DNA from: Nemopilema nomurai
Taxonomy: Eukaryota > Cnidaria > Scyphozoa > Rhizostomeae > Rhizostomatidae
Assembly: GCA_003864495.1 (NCBI GenBank)
Contig: ML133381.1
Coordinates: 932,743 to 996,742 of the forward strand
DNA length: 64,000 bases
Direction: 5' to 3'
In this document: positions 12,731 through 27,304 of the stretch, piece after piece
Layout: every line of letters starts with the position of its first letter
How positions within the stretch are numbered: the first letter of the stretch is position 1
The notes under the pieces: generated by a model
What the model saw: the letters and a program-made list of their open reading frames with translations, nothing else
What the model was told of the DNA's origin: nothing
Database searches by the model: none
Position numbers and translations under genes: made by a program

Positions 12731-15700
12731 CTAAAAGCCAACTTCCATCATTGCTTGATCATCTTCATGATTAGTAGGTTGAGCAGCTAGATTACCACCT
12801 TCTGCAACTGCAGGAATACTAAAGGAGGGTGGATTTGCTAGATCCTGAAGGGCAGCTGCAGCCTCATGACTATTTTCAAAGCAGGTAGTGTCCTTGGAAA
12901 CTTCATGTGCATCACTTGTTTGATGTTGCATTTCTTCAAGTGAAATACTAGGAACATTTTCTGAACTCTCCATTTTTTGTTCATCCACACCACTAACTTC
13001 CTCTTCCATACTCTCTCGCTTGGGTAAATCATTGTTCATCTCCTCCTCTGCATTCCTCTCAATACTCATTTCTCTCCTAACATTCTCCTGGTCCACATTC
13101 AGTTCACTATTAATATGTGTTTTACTTCCAGTTAACATAGTTATGCTTCCAAGGGGCACACTCCCCACACTTTCCTCACTTTCCGCCTGCACCCTTTCCC
13201 TGCTGTCACTTCTCCCTACTAATAATTTTCTGGTCTCTCCTCTCTGTCCATCCTCTTCCCCCAACCCATTCTCCTCATCCATTCTCTTCCCCTCTGGCTC
13301 TTTTTCTTCTACCAACTGATCCCTGTCTTTATCAAAAAGCCCTCTATGCCCTACCTCATTCACTTTCATTCTCTCATCCCTAACCTTACCCGTATCAACA
13401 TTTCTGATCATTGGTGAGCTCAAATCAATATCATCTTTGAAATCCAGTGCCTTGAACCGCGCATTTTGCAAGTCTATAGGGAGAAAATAATGTTCACATT
13501 CCTAGGTGTCTTCTCAAATTTCAGATAATACAGTATATACAAAATTAAACTGATTATTACCCTTGGAGGGAAAACATCTGATGCAAATATAGCAGTTTAT
13601 ATCTTATCAAGTGTAACAGTTGGGGTAAAGAATAGGAAATTTGCAAAAACATCTAAGATTTTACATTGACATCAACATCTAGAAACATAACTTCTTTATC
13701 CTATGACATACTGCCATTACTTTCAGTTCTCTTTAGAGCAACTCTTGGGTTGCCTTACAGTGCAAAATTTTAAATGGTATAGCCAAAGTTGAAAGATGAA
13801 TTGTAAAGAATGATTGAATGTATGAATTCTAGTACCTTTAAGAGTTTTCTTTGTCTCCTCCAGCAACCTTCCTGTCTCTTCAGTATGCTTTACCGGGAGA
13901 TAAAACAGTGGAGGATTGCACTTGAGTAGGATGAAATTCTCAAGGTGCTTGTTGTGTTCTAGAACTTCATCTTTCTATAAAAGATAAATTGGCACAACTC
14001 AAATATCAGATGAACTATGACCCAGAGGCAGTAAGTTATCGCCAAATCAGAGCTATCACCAAATAGGAAACTAGTCTGATTTCAATTTCATGATTCCTTG
14101 ATGTTGAAAATAAAATATACTAAGGATCGTAGAGAGTGAGGAAAAATAACCGACCAGAGTGGGACTCAAACTCACGACCCTTGACTTTGTATGTCAAGTG
14201 CTCTACCAACTGAGCTATCGGGTCATGCTTTCAAGCCAGCACTCGAGGCCAAGCCATTTATCTGCACTTCCCCTCTCTTTTACCGATTGCACAGGGTACT
14301 GATAAAATATACTGTGTTTCAATGGTCATGGTATTAAAATATAAGAACTAAAGGTATAAGATTCAAACCCTGATATCACTTTTTTTTAATTCTTCTCCAT
14401 TTGTAATAATGTAATCATAGTTTACTTTACTGGTTTAAATTGCACCAATCAGCTCAATGAAATTTTCAAAAGTTCTTTGATAAAATAGAAGTTACAAGAC
14501 TGTATCATAGTAACTCTCAAGAGTTTAACTGGTGAGCCTAAAACTCTCTTTTCTCTTTTTACACATCAATAGGTTAATTTGGTAAATATTCAAGTATATT
14601 TACAAGAACAGCATTTTCCATTTTTGTTTCCAAACATTTCAACTCATGTTGTTTTTCTCTTCGTGATTGAAAGAGCTCTCTTTTCTGACTTATCAGTTCC
14701 TGTTTTTCCTGTGCTGCTTTTTCTTCAAGCTTTTTCTCTATTTCTTCTCTTTTTTTCTCCTTAAAAGTTTAAAAAAATACATTGCACTTCCCAATAAGCA
14801 ACAACAAGATGGAGACATCCTACATAAAAATGGGTGTTATATGCCTGTCAATTCATAAAATACCATTGTTCAATTATACAAGGATATACCATAGGAATTT
14901 TATGTTGTTTTAAGATGCCACAGCATTATACTTCTAAAGAGAAATCAGACTCTCATAGACTGAAGCACATCATATCTTGAACCTTATTACTGGCAAAGAT
15001 AAACTTCCACAAGTCCATATGATTTAATATGAGTTGGGTTTTTACTGTAAGGATGCCAATGCATTAAAATCTTGATTAAATCAACTTAAAAAATTAATGG
15101 AAGATGCTAGAAAATTTATCACACCCCCTGTGTCTTCTGTTTTGTATCCTCTTTAAATCTCTGTAATGTTCCAACCAAAAAGCCAAACATTCTACGGTTT
15201 CTGTACAAAGACAATTCTGTCATCAGCTTCATATTGTCAACAATGTTTTTATAAGGCAGAAGAAGACTTATATGGTCTTGCTCTACAATAGCAATATTTG
15301 GCAACAATTAGAGCACTGGAACTACCTTTATCAAAAGTCAGGTTGTTACTAGCTGTTGAACAAAACATGTATATGTTTACCTGGACTTTACCCCACTGTC
15401 TTCTTCCAAATTATTGGATTGTGAACGAGCTGGTTTCAAATCACTTGCAATAACTGACTGGATAGCAGGCTACAAAAACATCAAAGCAATAGTAAATTTA
15501 GCACTCTATTCTATGGTTTTTAAATGGAATAAAAAAGCTCTTTTAAAACATGGGCATTTTAATGAAGAATGCATTGCATATCTTGTACATGTTCATTTAA
15601 TATCTTAAATACTGTTTATACACATCATTAGGAAATTTTTACCTTGATTATGAAAAATGACTGGCATAAACAAGGACTCAAATGCTCATTAAGATTTTCC

Positions 15701-16698
15701 AATCTTGTAACAGAGAAGCAACTTGAAGCATTTAAAAAATGAAACCTTTGAAGAATCATCTTCATCACCACTGCTCTCCAGCTTTTGCTCATCAATAGAA
15801 ATCCGTGATCCAACTTCCACTGTCCTTCCCCATCTGTAAAAGTCAATCTAAAATAAGTCTGTAATTCTTACTCAATCTCTATTTAGCTTAGCCTAATAGC
15901 ACACAATACTAGTTTTACTTATACAGAAAAAGCAAAACATGGTAAACTAAATATTTTTGCTTTGTCATGGATGCATACTGAAAATGAATTGAGAAGAGGA
16001 CTCGTATGAATGAAGGATTAGAATAAAAACAGGAGAATGGCTTTCAGAAAATAATCCAAAATTAAATAATCAGGAGCGGTTGATTCTCCAGCTGTTTTTG
16101 ATGTGATAGTTAAAGATATGCTTTTAGAATTCTTTAAATGTCAACAGCTTTGAAAGGATTAGTAAAGAACCTTCTGGTCCCAGTTGTGTCTGATTCCTTT
16201 CTCTGCTTGGCAGCTGAGATTTCTGGCCGGGCACCATGTTGAAATGAATTCCTCTTCAACTGTATCCTTCTGTTTCCAGCTCTATGTATGTCAAAGAAAT
16301 AACTGAACAGCTAAAAACAGCTATTCGTTCAGGTCGGAACGTTTACTAAGTTTTTGTAAATTCAAATAAACAAAGATTCTGCAAAATTCTCAATATTTAC
16401 GGACATTTGTTGAAATGCGTTCGGTACTAAGGGAAAAATCACTCATACTACTCCTCGATAATGTTCAGCCAAACAGTTAAAACTGCAATAAACCCCCCTA
16501 TTTTTCCTGACCAAGGACAATTTCCCTTATTATACTTCCTTTCAACCAAGACCAGCTCGTATAAACATCGATATTTTACCTTGTATTTTCAGTCGGATCT
16601 CGTCCAGTTAACTTTTTAATATCCTCATTCACATTCTTCAATCCATCCCTTATTTCTTCAGCGGCTTTTTGAAGTTCGGCAAGCGTTTCTTTGACCAT
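12731..16698 (-). CDS. PNN: Pinin, exon-junction-complex-associated splicing factor
   Basis: Eight minus-strand exons: 16580-16698, 16171-16281, 15746-15833, 15381-15469, 15125-15200, 14604-14759, 13836-13974 and 12731-13473. They join in frame to 506 residues. Family hallmarks are visible. The N-terminus has LKNVNEDIKKLTGRDP (about 20-35). RNRRMFGFLVGTLQRFKED starts near 136. A Glu/Lys-rich helix covers 162-213, and the segment around PPLFYLPVKH (about 231-240) matches the conserved pinin/SDK/memA region. Pinin acts in nuclear speckles on pre-mRNA splicing as an ASAP/PSAP and exon-junction-complex partner, and in vertebrates also occurs at desmosomes. The last exon encodes a long acidic tail (260-506). 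The Arg/Ser-rich end typical of vertebrate pinins (about 717 residues) is absent. The start at 16698 is chosen over an upstream in-frame ATG at 16791 because homology begins at MVKETL. The exon 5 donor (GTGTGA) is weak. Confidence 0.93.
14122..14301 (-). mobile_element. 180-bp SINE-like insertion with 12-bp target site duplication
   Basis: The sequence is bounded by perfect 12-bp direct repeats ATAAAATATACT at 14110-14121 and 14302-14313, the hallmark of L1-type retrotransposition. It contains a 73-base tRNA-like sequence on the minus strand (14152-14224). It lies in pinin intron 6 in the same orientation as the gene. The tRNA-like part is central, with about 77 bases before it and 30 after it, rather than at the 5' end as in a standard SINE. 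It may be a compound or 5'-extended SINE, or part of a longer family. Confidence 0.75.
14152..14224 (-). pseudogene. tRNA-like sequence (degenerate, SINE-borne)
   Basis: On the minus strand it begins GACCCGATAGCTCAGTTGG. It has a D-arm GCTC/GAGC, an anticodon-type hairpin TTGAC/GTCAA with a 7-base loop, and a T-arm region with the RNA polymerase III B-box core GAGTTTGAGTCC. The T stem and the acceptor stem each have one mismatch. It lies within a retroposed unit bounded by target duplications. It is therefore a tRNA-derived promoter module, not a working tRNA gene. Confidence 0.7.
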
Positions 16699-18085
16699 TT
16701 TAGGTTGACTGGTAGAACGAACAAACACTAAGACGCATACACAGCTCTTGCAATCATGTTCAGCAGCCAGGCGTTCACGTTGTAGTCGCAATGCATGCTA
16801 GTCTAAGCCTCGTATACCGGATTTTTGTTTTTCGCTAAGAGAGGCTGCAGAACAGTTCAAATAGTTTTTACCCTTTAATCTGGAAATTATGGGTAATAAC
16901 AAAATTAATCCATGCTTAGCTTTGGAGAAAGAAGGCAGGCCATGATCAATCGAATTGGATAGCCTGCTTACTGTGCTGTAACTGCTACCATATAAAATTT
17001 AAAAACAAATCACACAAGAAATCGACTTAGTTCCTTATTTTCAATGTACTGCACTGTTGCACTTTCAGCTCTTCCTTTGCATTTTTTCTCAGGTCTCAAG
17101 CTCCCTCAAAAATGCAACTAGCACTCCTTTAAAAGTTATGCTACTCATAAGGAATGTGGAATAGGAATATTTTCAATTTATTAATCCACTAGATAAGGGT
17201 GAAAATAAAGCGTGATTTGTATCTTTTAGCAAAAGCTTGGGGATCGTGAATCTTCCCAATGAAGATTTTTAAAATTCTCTGAAGTGGCTTTTTCAAGGGT
17301 AGTTTAGGAATAAACAAAGAAATCACTACAAAAGGTGTTTGCTTCAATAATGTATGACAAAAGTTATATCACTGTAAATCATTAGGAATTACTGATATGT
17401 TATGTAAAAAAGTCATTATGTCCTGAAACAAAATACCAATGTCTTACTTTATAACGAAGCTTCTAATATAATATTGTTTAACTGATACCTGTTTATAACT
17501 GCAAGAAATTTTTATATACATACATGTTAAATTTTCTAACACCTCCTGTAAGAAAAAGCTATAGATCCAAAACTGGGACTTATGTTTCTAAACAGACATT
17601 GAAAAGTTGATCAACTTTCTTGTGTTGTGTAGAAAACAAGGATAGACAAATGTGGCCCCTAACACCATAGATATTAAACTTTGTCTTCCATTAAGAGTTA
17701 GTGAATTAATCTTTGAAAGAGACTTATGAGGATAAGAATGTATATTGTTGTTTTCTGCTGGCTATATGCCTGGAATTAACCAATAACACCAATCAATGAC
17801 AAGCAATTAAAAATGCATGCAATGCATGGCCCTTGGCTTTCTGTAAGCACTTTGATGACACTTCTGACCACAAAGAATTTTATCAAAAACTGACTATTTA
17901 CAAATTAGCAATATTCACAATGTTTCAGCGATATAAATAAATAAATCAATTGAAAATTGACTCAGTAGACCTATTTACAAAAGGTTTGGTTTATACAACA
18001 TCTTGTCATAAAACATTTCTGTGTTGCTCTTTTCTGTCCTTGGGATGTTCAGGAAACGATAACCCCATAAGCAAACAGCGATTTC
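16699..18085. other. Intergenic region between pinin 5' end and SIVA1 3' end
   Basis: No gene could be supported. The left end should contain the pinin promoter and 5' UTR. The remainder is AT-rich and presumably includes the SIVA1 3' UTR. No repeat boundary or RNA gene is visible. Confidence 0.5.
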
Positions 18086-19316
18086 TTATCTGACACAACT
18101 GAGACAAAACTCTCTTTCATCTCTCAAGTCGTAGCTATAAACAAAAGAGCAATAAAAATAAGACTAACATTAAGTATTGACTAAACATTGTGAAAAATAA
18201 AAATTCAATTAAAACTTTCTGACTGAAAACCCTAACCTATTACTATATTACTCAACACTTATATATTACAATTTTATTGGATTTACAAATGAAATACTTA
18301 CTTGATCACTGAACAGACATGGCAAAAACTCTTTTCGCAGTCAATACAAACTCTGCAACAGCTAGTGCAAACATTGTGTTCACAAAATTCACATTTTAAC
18401 AAACTGCCTCCATTTGTGTTACCACAACTCAAACATTTTTCAAATCTTGTACTCAAAGCAGGCCCAAGAATTTTTTTTCCCCTTCCATTCAAAATCCTTC
18501 TGGAATCTGGAGAAGAACTTTGAGATTTGGATGCCTCAATTGCACCTTTCATCAACATATTCTTGGTTTTTTCTAGAGAAAAAAGCCAGTCAGCACATCA
18601 TCATAATTTTAGCAAATAAAGAATGCAAAGCATTCAGTGTGGAGTATATTTTAGCAATGGTATCAAATATTCTTAATTTAAATTATCTCATTAAAATGCA
18701 TTAAACTCCAGGCAACCACTTTGTTCTCTTCCACCAGTCTGCAAGAATGTTACTGTTCATTAAGACCCTGGTAAGATGCCTTGCAGGTTAGGGCTGCCAA
18801 CAGGCTGGCAAACTCTCAAAGCACTACCAGGTGTATTTTTAAAATAACCAATTTAATGTGCATGCATTTGTCCAGTCTATCACTAAGTACCACCTGACTA
18901 AACAAGAAACCTATTTGCTAATTGCCACACACTCAAGATTACGCTGTAACCATTTGGCAATTGTGACATTTCATGTCTATCTGATACCATGTGCAAATAG
19001 AATGTGTGGCAAGAGTATGTAAATAGATATTGTACATGTGTGCTGTATGGTTGCATTTTTACGTGCATTTTGAATCAAATGTCTTTTAAAGATCCTATTT
19101 ATGTAGTTATGATAACGAAAATAATGAACAATTCTATCATTAAATGTTGTGGATATCAAATTTGATTCACTTTGCCTTTCGTGACAACTAATAAAAACAT
19201 TAAGCTTGCTTACCAAAAACCTCCTTTTGGTATTCTTCCTTCCCAACATCTCTCATATCAATGTGCATTTTCATCACATTGGAGTTTTGAGGAAATGGAC
19301 ATTTTCTTTTTGGCAT
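18086..19316 (-). CDS. SIVA1: SIVA1-type apoptosis regulatory protein
   Basis: Three minus-strand exons: 19214-19316, 18302-18572 and 18086-18134. They join in frame to 140 residues. The start MPKRKCPFP matches the characteristic Siva N-terminus, and EVFEKTKNML (32-41) matches the family's conserved EVFEKTK block. The C-terminal half is a Cys-rich zinc-binding region with Cys at 81, 84, 95, 98, 103, 106, 107, 110, 113, 118, 121, 135 and 138. The last exon supplies the final CLSC pair. In mammals Siva binds the CD27/TNFR-family tail and XIAP-type regulators and promotes apoptosis; it also acts as a ubiquitin-ligase adaptor. Length is slightly shorter than the 175-residue human form, mainly in the middle linker. 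The gene is head to head with YIPF4 with 401 bp between start codons, which suggests a shared promoter. Confidence 0.92.
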
Positions 19317-19717
19317 TTTCAGTTGCTTTCTTCAACACAGACAACAAGGTCTTCTCCCGCCACCACTCTTTGGAACATCGTTGCTCCTTCGGAGCTACAG
19401 TGTTTGTTTGCGTTGCTGTCGTTGTCGCCCTCGACGTCACCCACTGACGTCACCAAGGATTTTGATACCACCAACTTGATCAAAACCTTCTTCATTTTTT
19501 CATAATGGTTCTGGCCACCTCGGGCTAAAGCTCACAGAGTCGGATTTCTATCTTATTTTGCATTTGATTTATTAAGATTATCGATTGGCAATTTGAAGAC
19601 TTGGTTTCCCACAGAACGGCGTCATTTGCCAACCAAATAAGCTGATGGCTTTTGGACAGGCCTAGCCTTCGCGGTTGAAAAATTATTTGGCAGTTTTATA
19701 CGACGTGACCGAACAAA
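19317..19717. promoter_or_regulatory. Bidirectional promoter region between SIVA1 and YIPF4
   Basis: The 401 bases separate the two divergent start codons. The region contains two closely spaced CRE/ATF-type sites: TCGACGTCAC at 19431-19440 and a full palindromic TGACGTCA at 19445-19452. Local GC content is higher than in the flanks. The divergent layout makes a shared promoter likely; the CREs suggest CREB/ATF-family control. Both statements are inference from position and motif. Confidence 0.6.
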
Positions 19718-22959
<3,242 letters not shown>

Positions 22960-24800
22960 TATCTAGTATAAATACATTTTCATTCCAAATATATACTTAA
23001 AAGTTTGTTAAATTTAAGGGATAGTGTGACAGTTATATTTATGCAATTATTTAAAAGGATTATTGTATAAAATAGAAAGTGACAATGTGGCAAATATAGA
23101 TAGGTTTTAAACAAAACTGGTCTTGACCCATGTGCAGTAATATTATTAACTCTTAGTAGCAGAAAGCAGGTATTCCAGTACTTCCTGATCACACATATAG
23201 TGCTGTTCATGATATCCGAATCCATAATCAGAATCGCCTATTACATTTTACCCATTGATGGAAGATTGTAAAAACTGTTGGTGCAACTCCAAACATTGAT
23301 TGTTTTTTCTAGATTTTAAAGTTGCTATGACAACACAATTAGTTTTAGGTTTATTGCATTTATAATTGTTGTTACACAGTGTTGAAAAACATTTGGCTAG
23401 TATTGTGACTTAGTTTTCGTGTTAACTCAACTTCTTCTTCACAAAACGTAATGATTCAATCTACCTGGAAGTAGCACTTTGCAATATTGCAAGAGATACT
23501 CATTCTACATTTTCCTCAGTTGTACCTGCTTACTGTTAAGATGTCATGATTTTCCAAAACATTTTGCCAGAAAAGCGCATATTCTGTCTGCTTAAACGAA
23601 CAAAGATGGAAATAGAGGCCAGGATTGTTTGCTGAGAGTGATCATGATGAAAGAATAGTGAATAGCATGGAATTAAAGAATTCCCTTTCTGCAAAAATTA
23701 AACCTTTTTAAAGGATAGGCTCTAAGTTTCTTCACCTATTTCTCGCTTGTACAACATTAACCGTTGTTAAGTGTTTTCAGCGATTCTAACTGTCTCCTCT
23801 TTCACATTGCGCAGTACTATCGTATAAGGCCGCTGTTCTTCTAGTGAATGTCGCTGATTACATTTAGTGGTTCCATAGTAATGAAACGGCAAACTTCCCG
23901 GGCATTCTGCAAACTTCCCGAGAGGAGTGATGCGTAACTGTCCCAACAAACCGCGCGCTTTGTTTGTACCTGGACGATTCCGGATGCAAATAACAGAAAC
24001 GGCGTTAGTCTTCTTGAATTTGCTATCACGTGGTTTGCGTTATGGTAGCAGTGCAGCAGCAACAGCGCTGTGTTATTGTTTTGCACTGCTGACTATACAG
24101 CAAAGCTTGTTAATGTTTTGGCAGTGTCCTGGTACTTTGCAAGTTCCTTGAGGACTGTTGCTGTGAGAAGACAAATGAAAACATAAAATTGCAGAAAATG
24201 GTTAGTTTGCGAGTTTTCAGCTTGGCAGGTAATCGCAGCACGCCCAATGTTGTGCTAGAAAGGACATGGCTCGCGCCCAGTACCCGCCCCGTCTTCCTGC
24301 CTACCAGTCTTACCACGTGCATTTACAGTGTCCGTTAGCAGGTGGCTACATGCTCTAATGATCTCGAGGTGGTCGTCGTGGAAACATTGCTTTTCAATCA
24401 AGTGACGTCTACAGTAATTAAAGACGACTCTGCTCTGTTGGCCCATATTATCATGTCAGGGTTCGGAAATTAGTTCCAACGGAGCATCAAATTAGAAGAT
24501 CAGCAAATCTGATTGGAGCAGAATGAAGACCTGACAAGTGACAGATTTGAAGGTATAAAAGAAGACGAATGTAAGCTCGATTGTTGCCTTTGTGGAGGGA
24601 ATGGTTCCATTTCGAAGACCGACTAGCATATTTACGCCAAAGCGAATGAAGATTTAGAACATAGCGGATGTGAAGTCTTACTGGGTCCGAAAAAGTTCCA
24701 CGTGTATCATAATTTTGTAACTTTCTCACGAGGTTCCGTTTTTATCTAATCTGAAAGTAATTGCATCACTTCGAAAGTTCCCAAAAGGATAGTTACGAAC
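22960..24800. other. Intergenic region between YIPF4 and the ARMH4-like gene
   Basis: About 1.8 kb. The left part is AT-rich and is presumably YIPF4 3' UTR. From about 23800 the base composition becomes more balanced, as expected near the promoter of the downstream gene. A 15-base near-direct repeat (GCAAACTTCCCG core) occurs at 23887 and 23909. Short open frames on both strands at 23767-24446 overlap one another and show no family likeness. Confidence 0.45.
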
Positions 24801-27304
24801 ATGCCATCGGAACAATACGTCGTTTTGTTGTTATTTGCGACAATCTTTCTCGCGAAGATCGGCGGTGACTATGTACCGGAAGATCTTCTTACCGATAATG
24901 AAGAACAGTTGCAACACTGGAAGCAAGGAAACCTCATTGACAGTATACGTAACCAACTCGCTTTCCTGAGTGGATCAAAAGAGAAGGAAGAAGCTGATCA
25001 GCCAGCGAAAGATTCGCCGACGAGCGAGAAAGCTCGCGAAGCAGATAAAGATAGTCCAACAGTACACCTGAAGTCGATTCTTCCCAGTCCATCGCGTTTT
25101 CGCTCGGCTGATACGAAAATCATGAGCCTTTCGCGACCTTCAAACGAAAGCATGACGCAGTCGGTAACTAGAAACAGTACGGCGGTCCTAGGTTCGCTAG
25201 CGTTAAAGCCAACAGAGGCTCTAACCAACACGAGTATCGTGTTCTCGAGAAATGTATCCAGCTCGCAAAACTGGAGTGCCACGAGCACGATAGTTAAAAG
25301 CACTACAAACGTGTCTTTGGTCACGCGAGTCAATCACCATGGCTCTATGCTCTCCCTTCTCGTGTCTTCATTGAACTTGTCAGCGACCCCCGTGTTGATA
25401 TCATCTTCTCCCGCACCCCACAGCAGCCGGGTAATATTGGATACAGCACAAAGGACGGTCGTTTCATTTAGCACGAGTTTTAGCAATGTTAAGAGCACGG
25501 TTCCTCGTATCAAGGGAACAGGCCTTTCCAAATCGAGGACGGTGTCCACAGCTTTGGAATCAAGCCCTACAGTGCGAATGCCAGCGCTGCCAGACGAGAA
25601 GGGATACGGATGTATGTAAAGCCTTTTAATTCGACCAGTTCCACCTCAACATTTCTAGTGTTTTAGAATATGTTTCATTATATCAGGATTTTATAATTAG
25701 ATTTTCTAAAGGTCACACACTAAGGAATATTAGCTCTTTATTGGTCAGTTTTTGGACTGACTCTTAAGATGTCTCTAATTCTTTTAAAAGATTTTGTTTC
25801 GTTCAATTGATTGCATAACTGATATCTAAGGCTTTAACTTCTCTAAGGTTATATAAACAAGAACAAACGATCCCCGTTCAATTTTGAGCCCTTTCATGTA
25901 CATCAGCAAGCCCTTCTCAAGAACATTTAAGGGGGAAATCAATTTGAAATCCATCCGACCACCTATGTAAAGCTTCTGCGTTTAATTTTTAAGTTTGCAT
26001 GAGACCAAGAGGAGGTGCAATAGAAGTTATTAAATTGCGTGAAAGTAGAAATGATTAATATCCCTAGGAAAAACTCTTCGAGAATCATCCACTTTTTTCT
26101 GTTCACTTGCAACATATTCGAGATCTTTCGCCGCAACATACTGATCATTTCTTGAACAACTTTGTAGGGTACGTGCCAGATGCAGTAAAGAATGAAAAGG
26201 TGAGTGATTTCCACAGTTCGGAGTTGAGAGTTGTCAATGTTTTTTTTAGGTCTTGCTAAGAGACGCCAAATGATTTGAAACTTCGATTACCAGACAATTA
26301 ATATAAGCTAACACTGATAACTTTTAATTGACAAGCAACATGTTTTCTTATTCGTACAATTTCTTGTAATTGGCAATGATTTATAACTGGCTCACAGCAT
26401 TTGCTCGAGTCACAGCTCATAGAATTGGATCCGAAAAATCGGTTTGGAATTTCCCTCACTGCTGTTTTACCATTGTACATTCCGACCCAAAGCGTAAATG
26501 CAAGCTGGAACCTGACCTATTAAAAAATGATCATGCCAGATCACTATTTAGTGCACATAACGAAATGTTAGAAAAACAGACTAAACATCGATGACCAAAC
26601 TCAAAATTTTGCATTTTAGGGTGTTGGGTTCGTTTATGTGAATGTCTTGTTGCCAATTGCCTCTGGTGTCGTTGGAGCCCTGCTTATCTCTATTGCGATA
26701 CTGCTGTTTCGTTGCTGCAGAAGACGAAAGCTGAAGAAAGTTCGATACTTTGGGAGAAAAGTAAGTGCAGATAATGGCATAAGCGAGGAAATCAGGTGAC
26801 TGCTTCAAGGAGAAGGCATCGCCAGTAAAAACTTTAGAAATGGCTTTTTGAATTATTTTTTGTAGAGGCGAATCTTTGTGCATAAAATAAGCACCAAAAC
26901 AAGCAATTCCGAGTTGTGCTTATAAATGCCAAAAGTTTTCTGATAATTAACTTTTAATTGACGGCTTGTCATAAGGAATACTTCCAAGCTACACCATAAA
27001 ATACAATTGAACTCTTGTCCCCGTCAAGGGTTTGTCTACGCGTTTTATATACTGTATGAAATCATATCAAAGACCATATTATGTCTTTGTCGGTCTCGAT
27101 ATGTTTTGCTTAGCTGTCGTCAGTCTTATTACTCTATTGCAATAGCAAATCGAAACAGTTTTCTTCCATTCCTCATCAAGCCATACCATTTAATTTCCAT
27201 ATGACGCCACTTTGTTATCTCATTTTCAGCAACAAAGGGACTTTGTGCAACTGGACAGAATGAATCTTCTTACTGACACAAGTGATGACGATGACTTTGA
27301 TTGA
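24801..27304 (+). CDS. Type I single-pass membrane protein, probably ARMH4-like
   Basis: Four plus-strand exons: 24801-25611, 26168-26199 (a 32-bp microexon), 26620-26760 and 27230-27304. They join in frame to 352 residues. A hydrophobic signal peptide covers about 1-22. The ectodomain to about 280 is Ser/Thr-rich with several N-glycosylation sequons (NES, NST, NTS, NVS, NWS, NLS), suggesting a heavily glycosylated stalk. A transmembrane helix (about 287-311, VLLPIASGVVGALLISIAIL) is followed by CCRRRKLKK and a short acidic tail, LLTDTSDDDDFD. The tail and gene neighbourhood point to ARMH4 (C14orf37), whose mammalian form modulates mTORC2 signalling. That identification is tentative: I cannot compare sequences here, and the ectodomain is low complexity. 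Any mucin-like type I protein with a conserved cytoplasmic tail remains possible. Confidence 0.7.
26168..26199 (+). other. 32-bp microexon of the ARMH4-like gene
   Basis: The acceptor TTTGTAG and donor GTGAGT bound a 32-base exon that encodes WYVPDAVKNEK with its junction codon. It is needed to connect exon 1 (phase 1 donor at 25611) with the transmembrane exon (phase 0 acceptor at 26620). Direct joining of exons 1 and 3 would shift the frame and destroy the transmembrane helix. Confidence 0.72.

Noticed and set aside
13020..13319. 99-codon plus-strand Ser/Leu-rich frame
   Set aside because: It is the antisense of the acidic last exon of pinin.
14152..14224. Functional tRNA gene
   Set aside because: Mismatches in acceptor and T stems and its place within a unit bounded by target duplications mark it as SINE-borne.
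16699..16791. Upstream in-frame ATG for pinin
   Set aside because: The extra 31 residues are Cys/Val-rich and unlike pinin; homology begins at the ATG at 16698.
23767..24446. Several overlapping 60-80 codon frames on both strands
   Set aside because: None has a family likeness or compatible splice partners; more likely promoter-proximal noncoding DNA.
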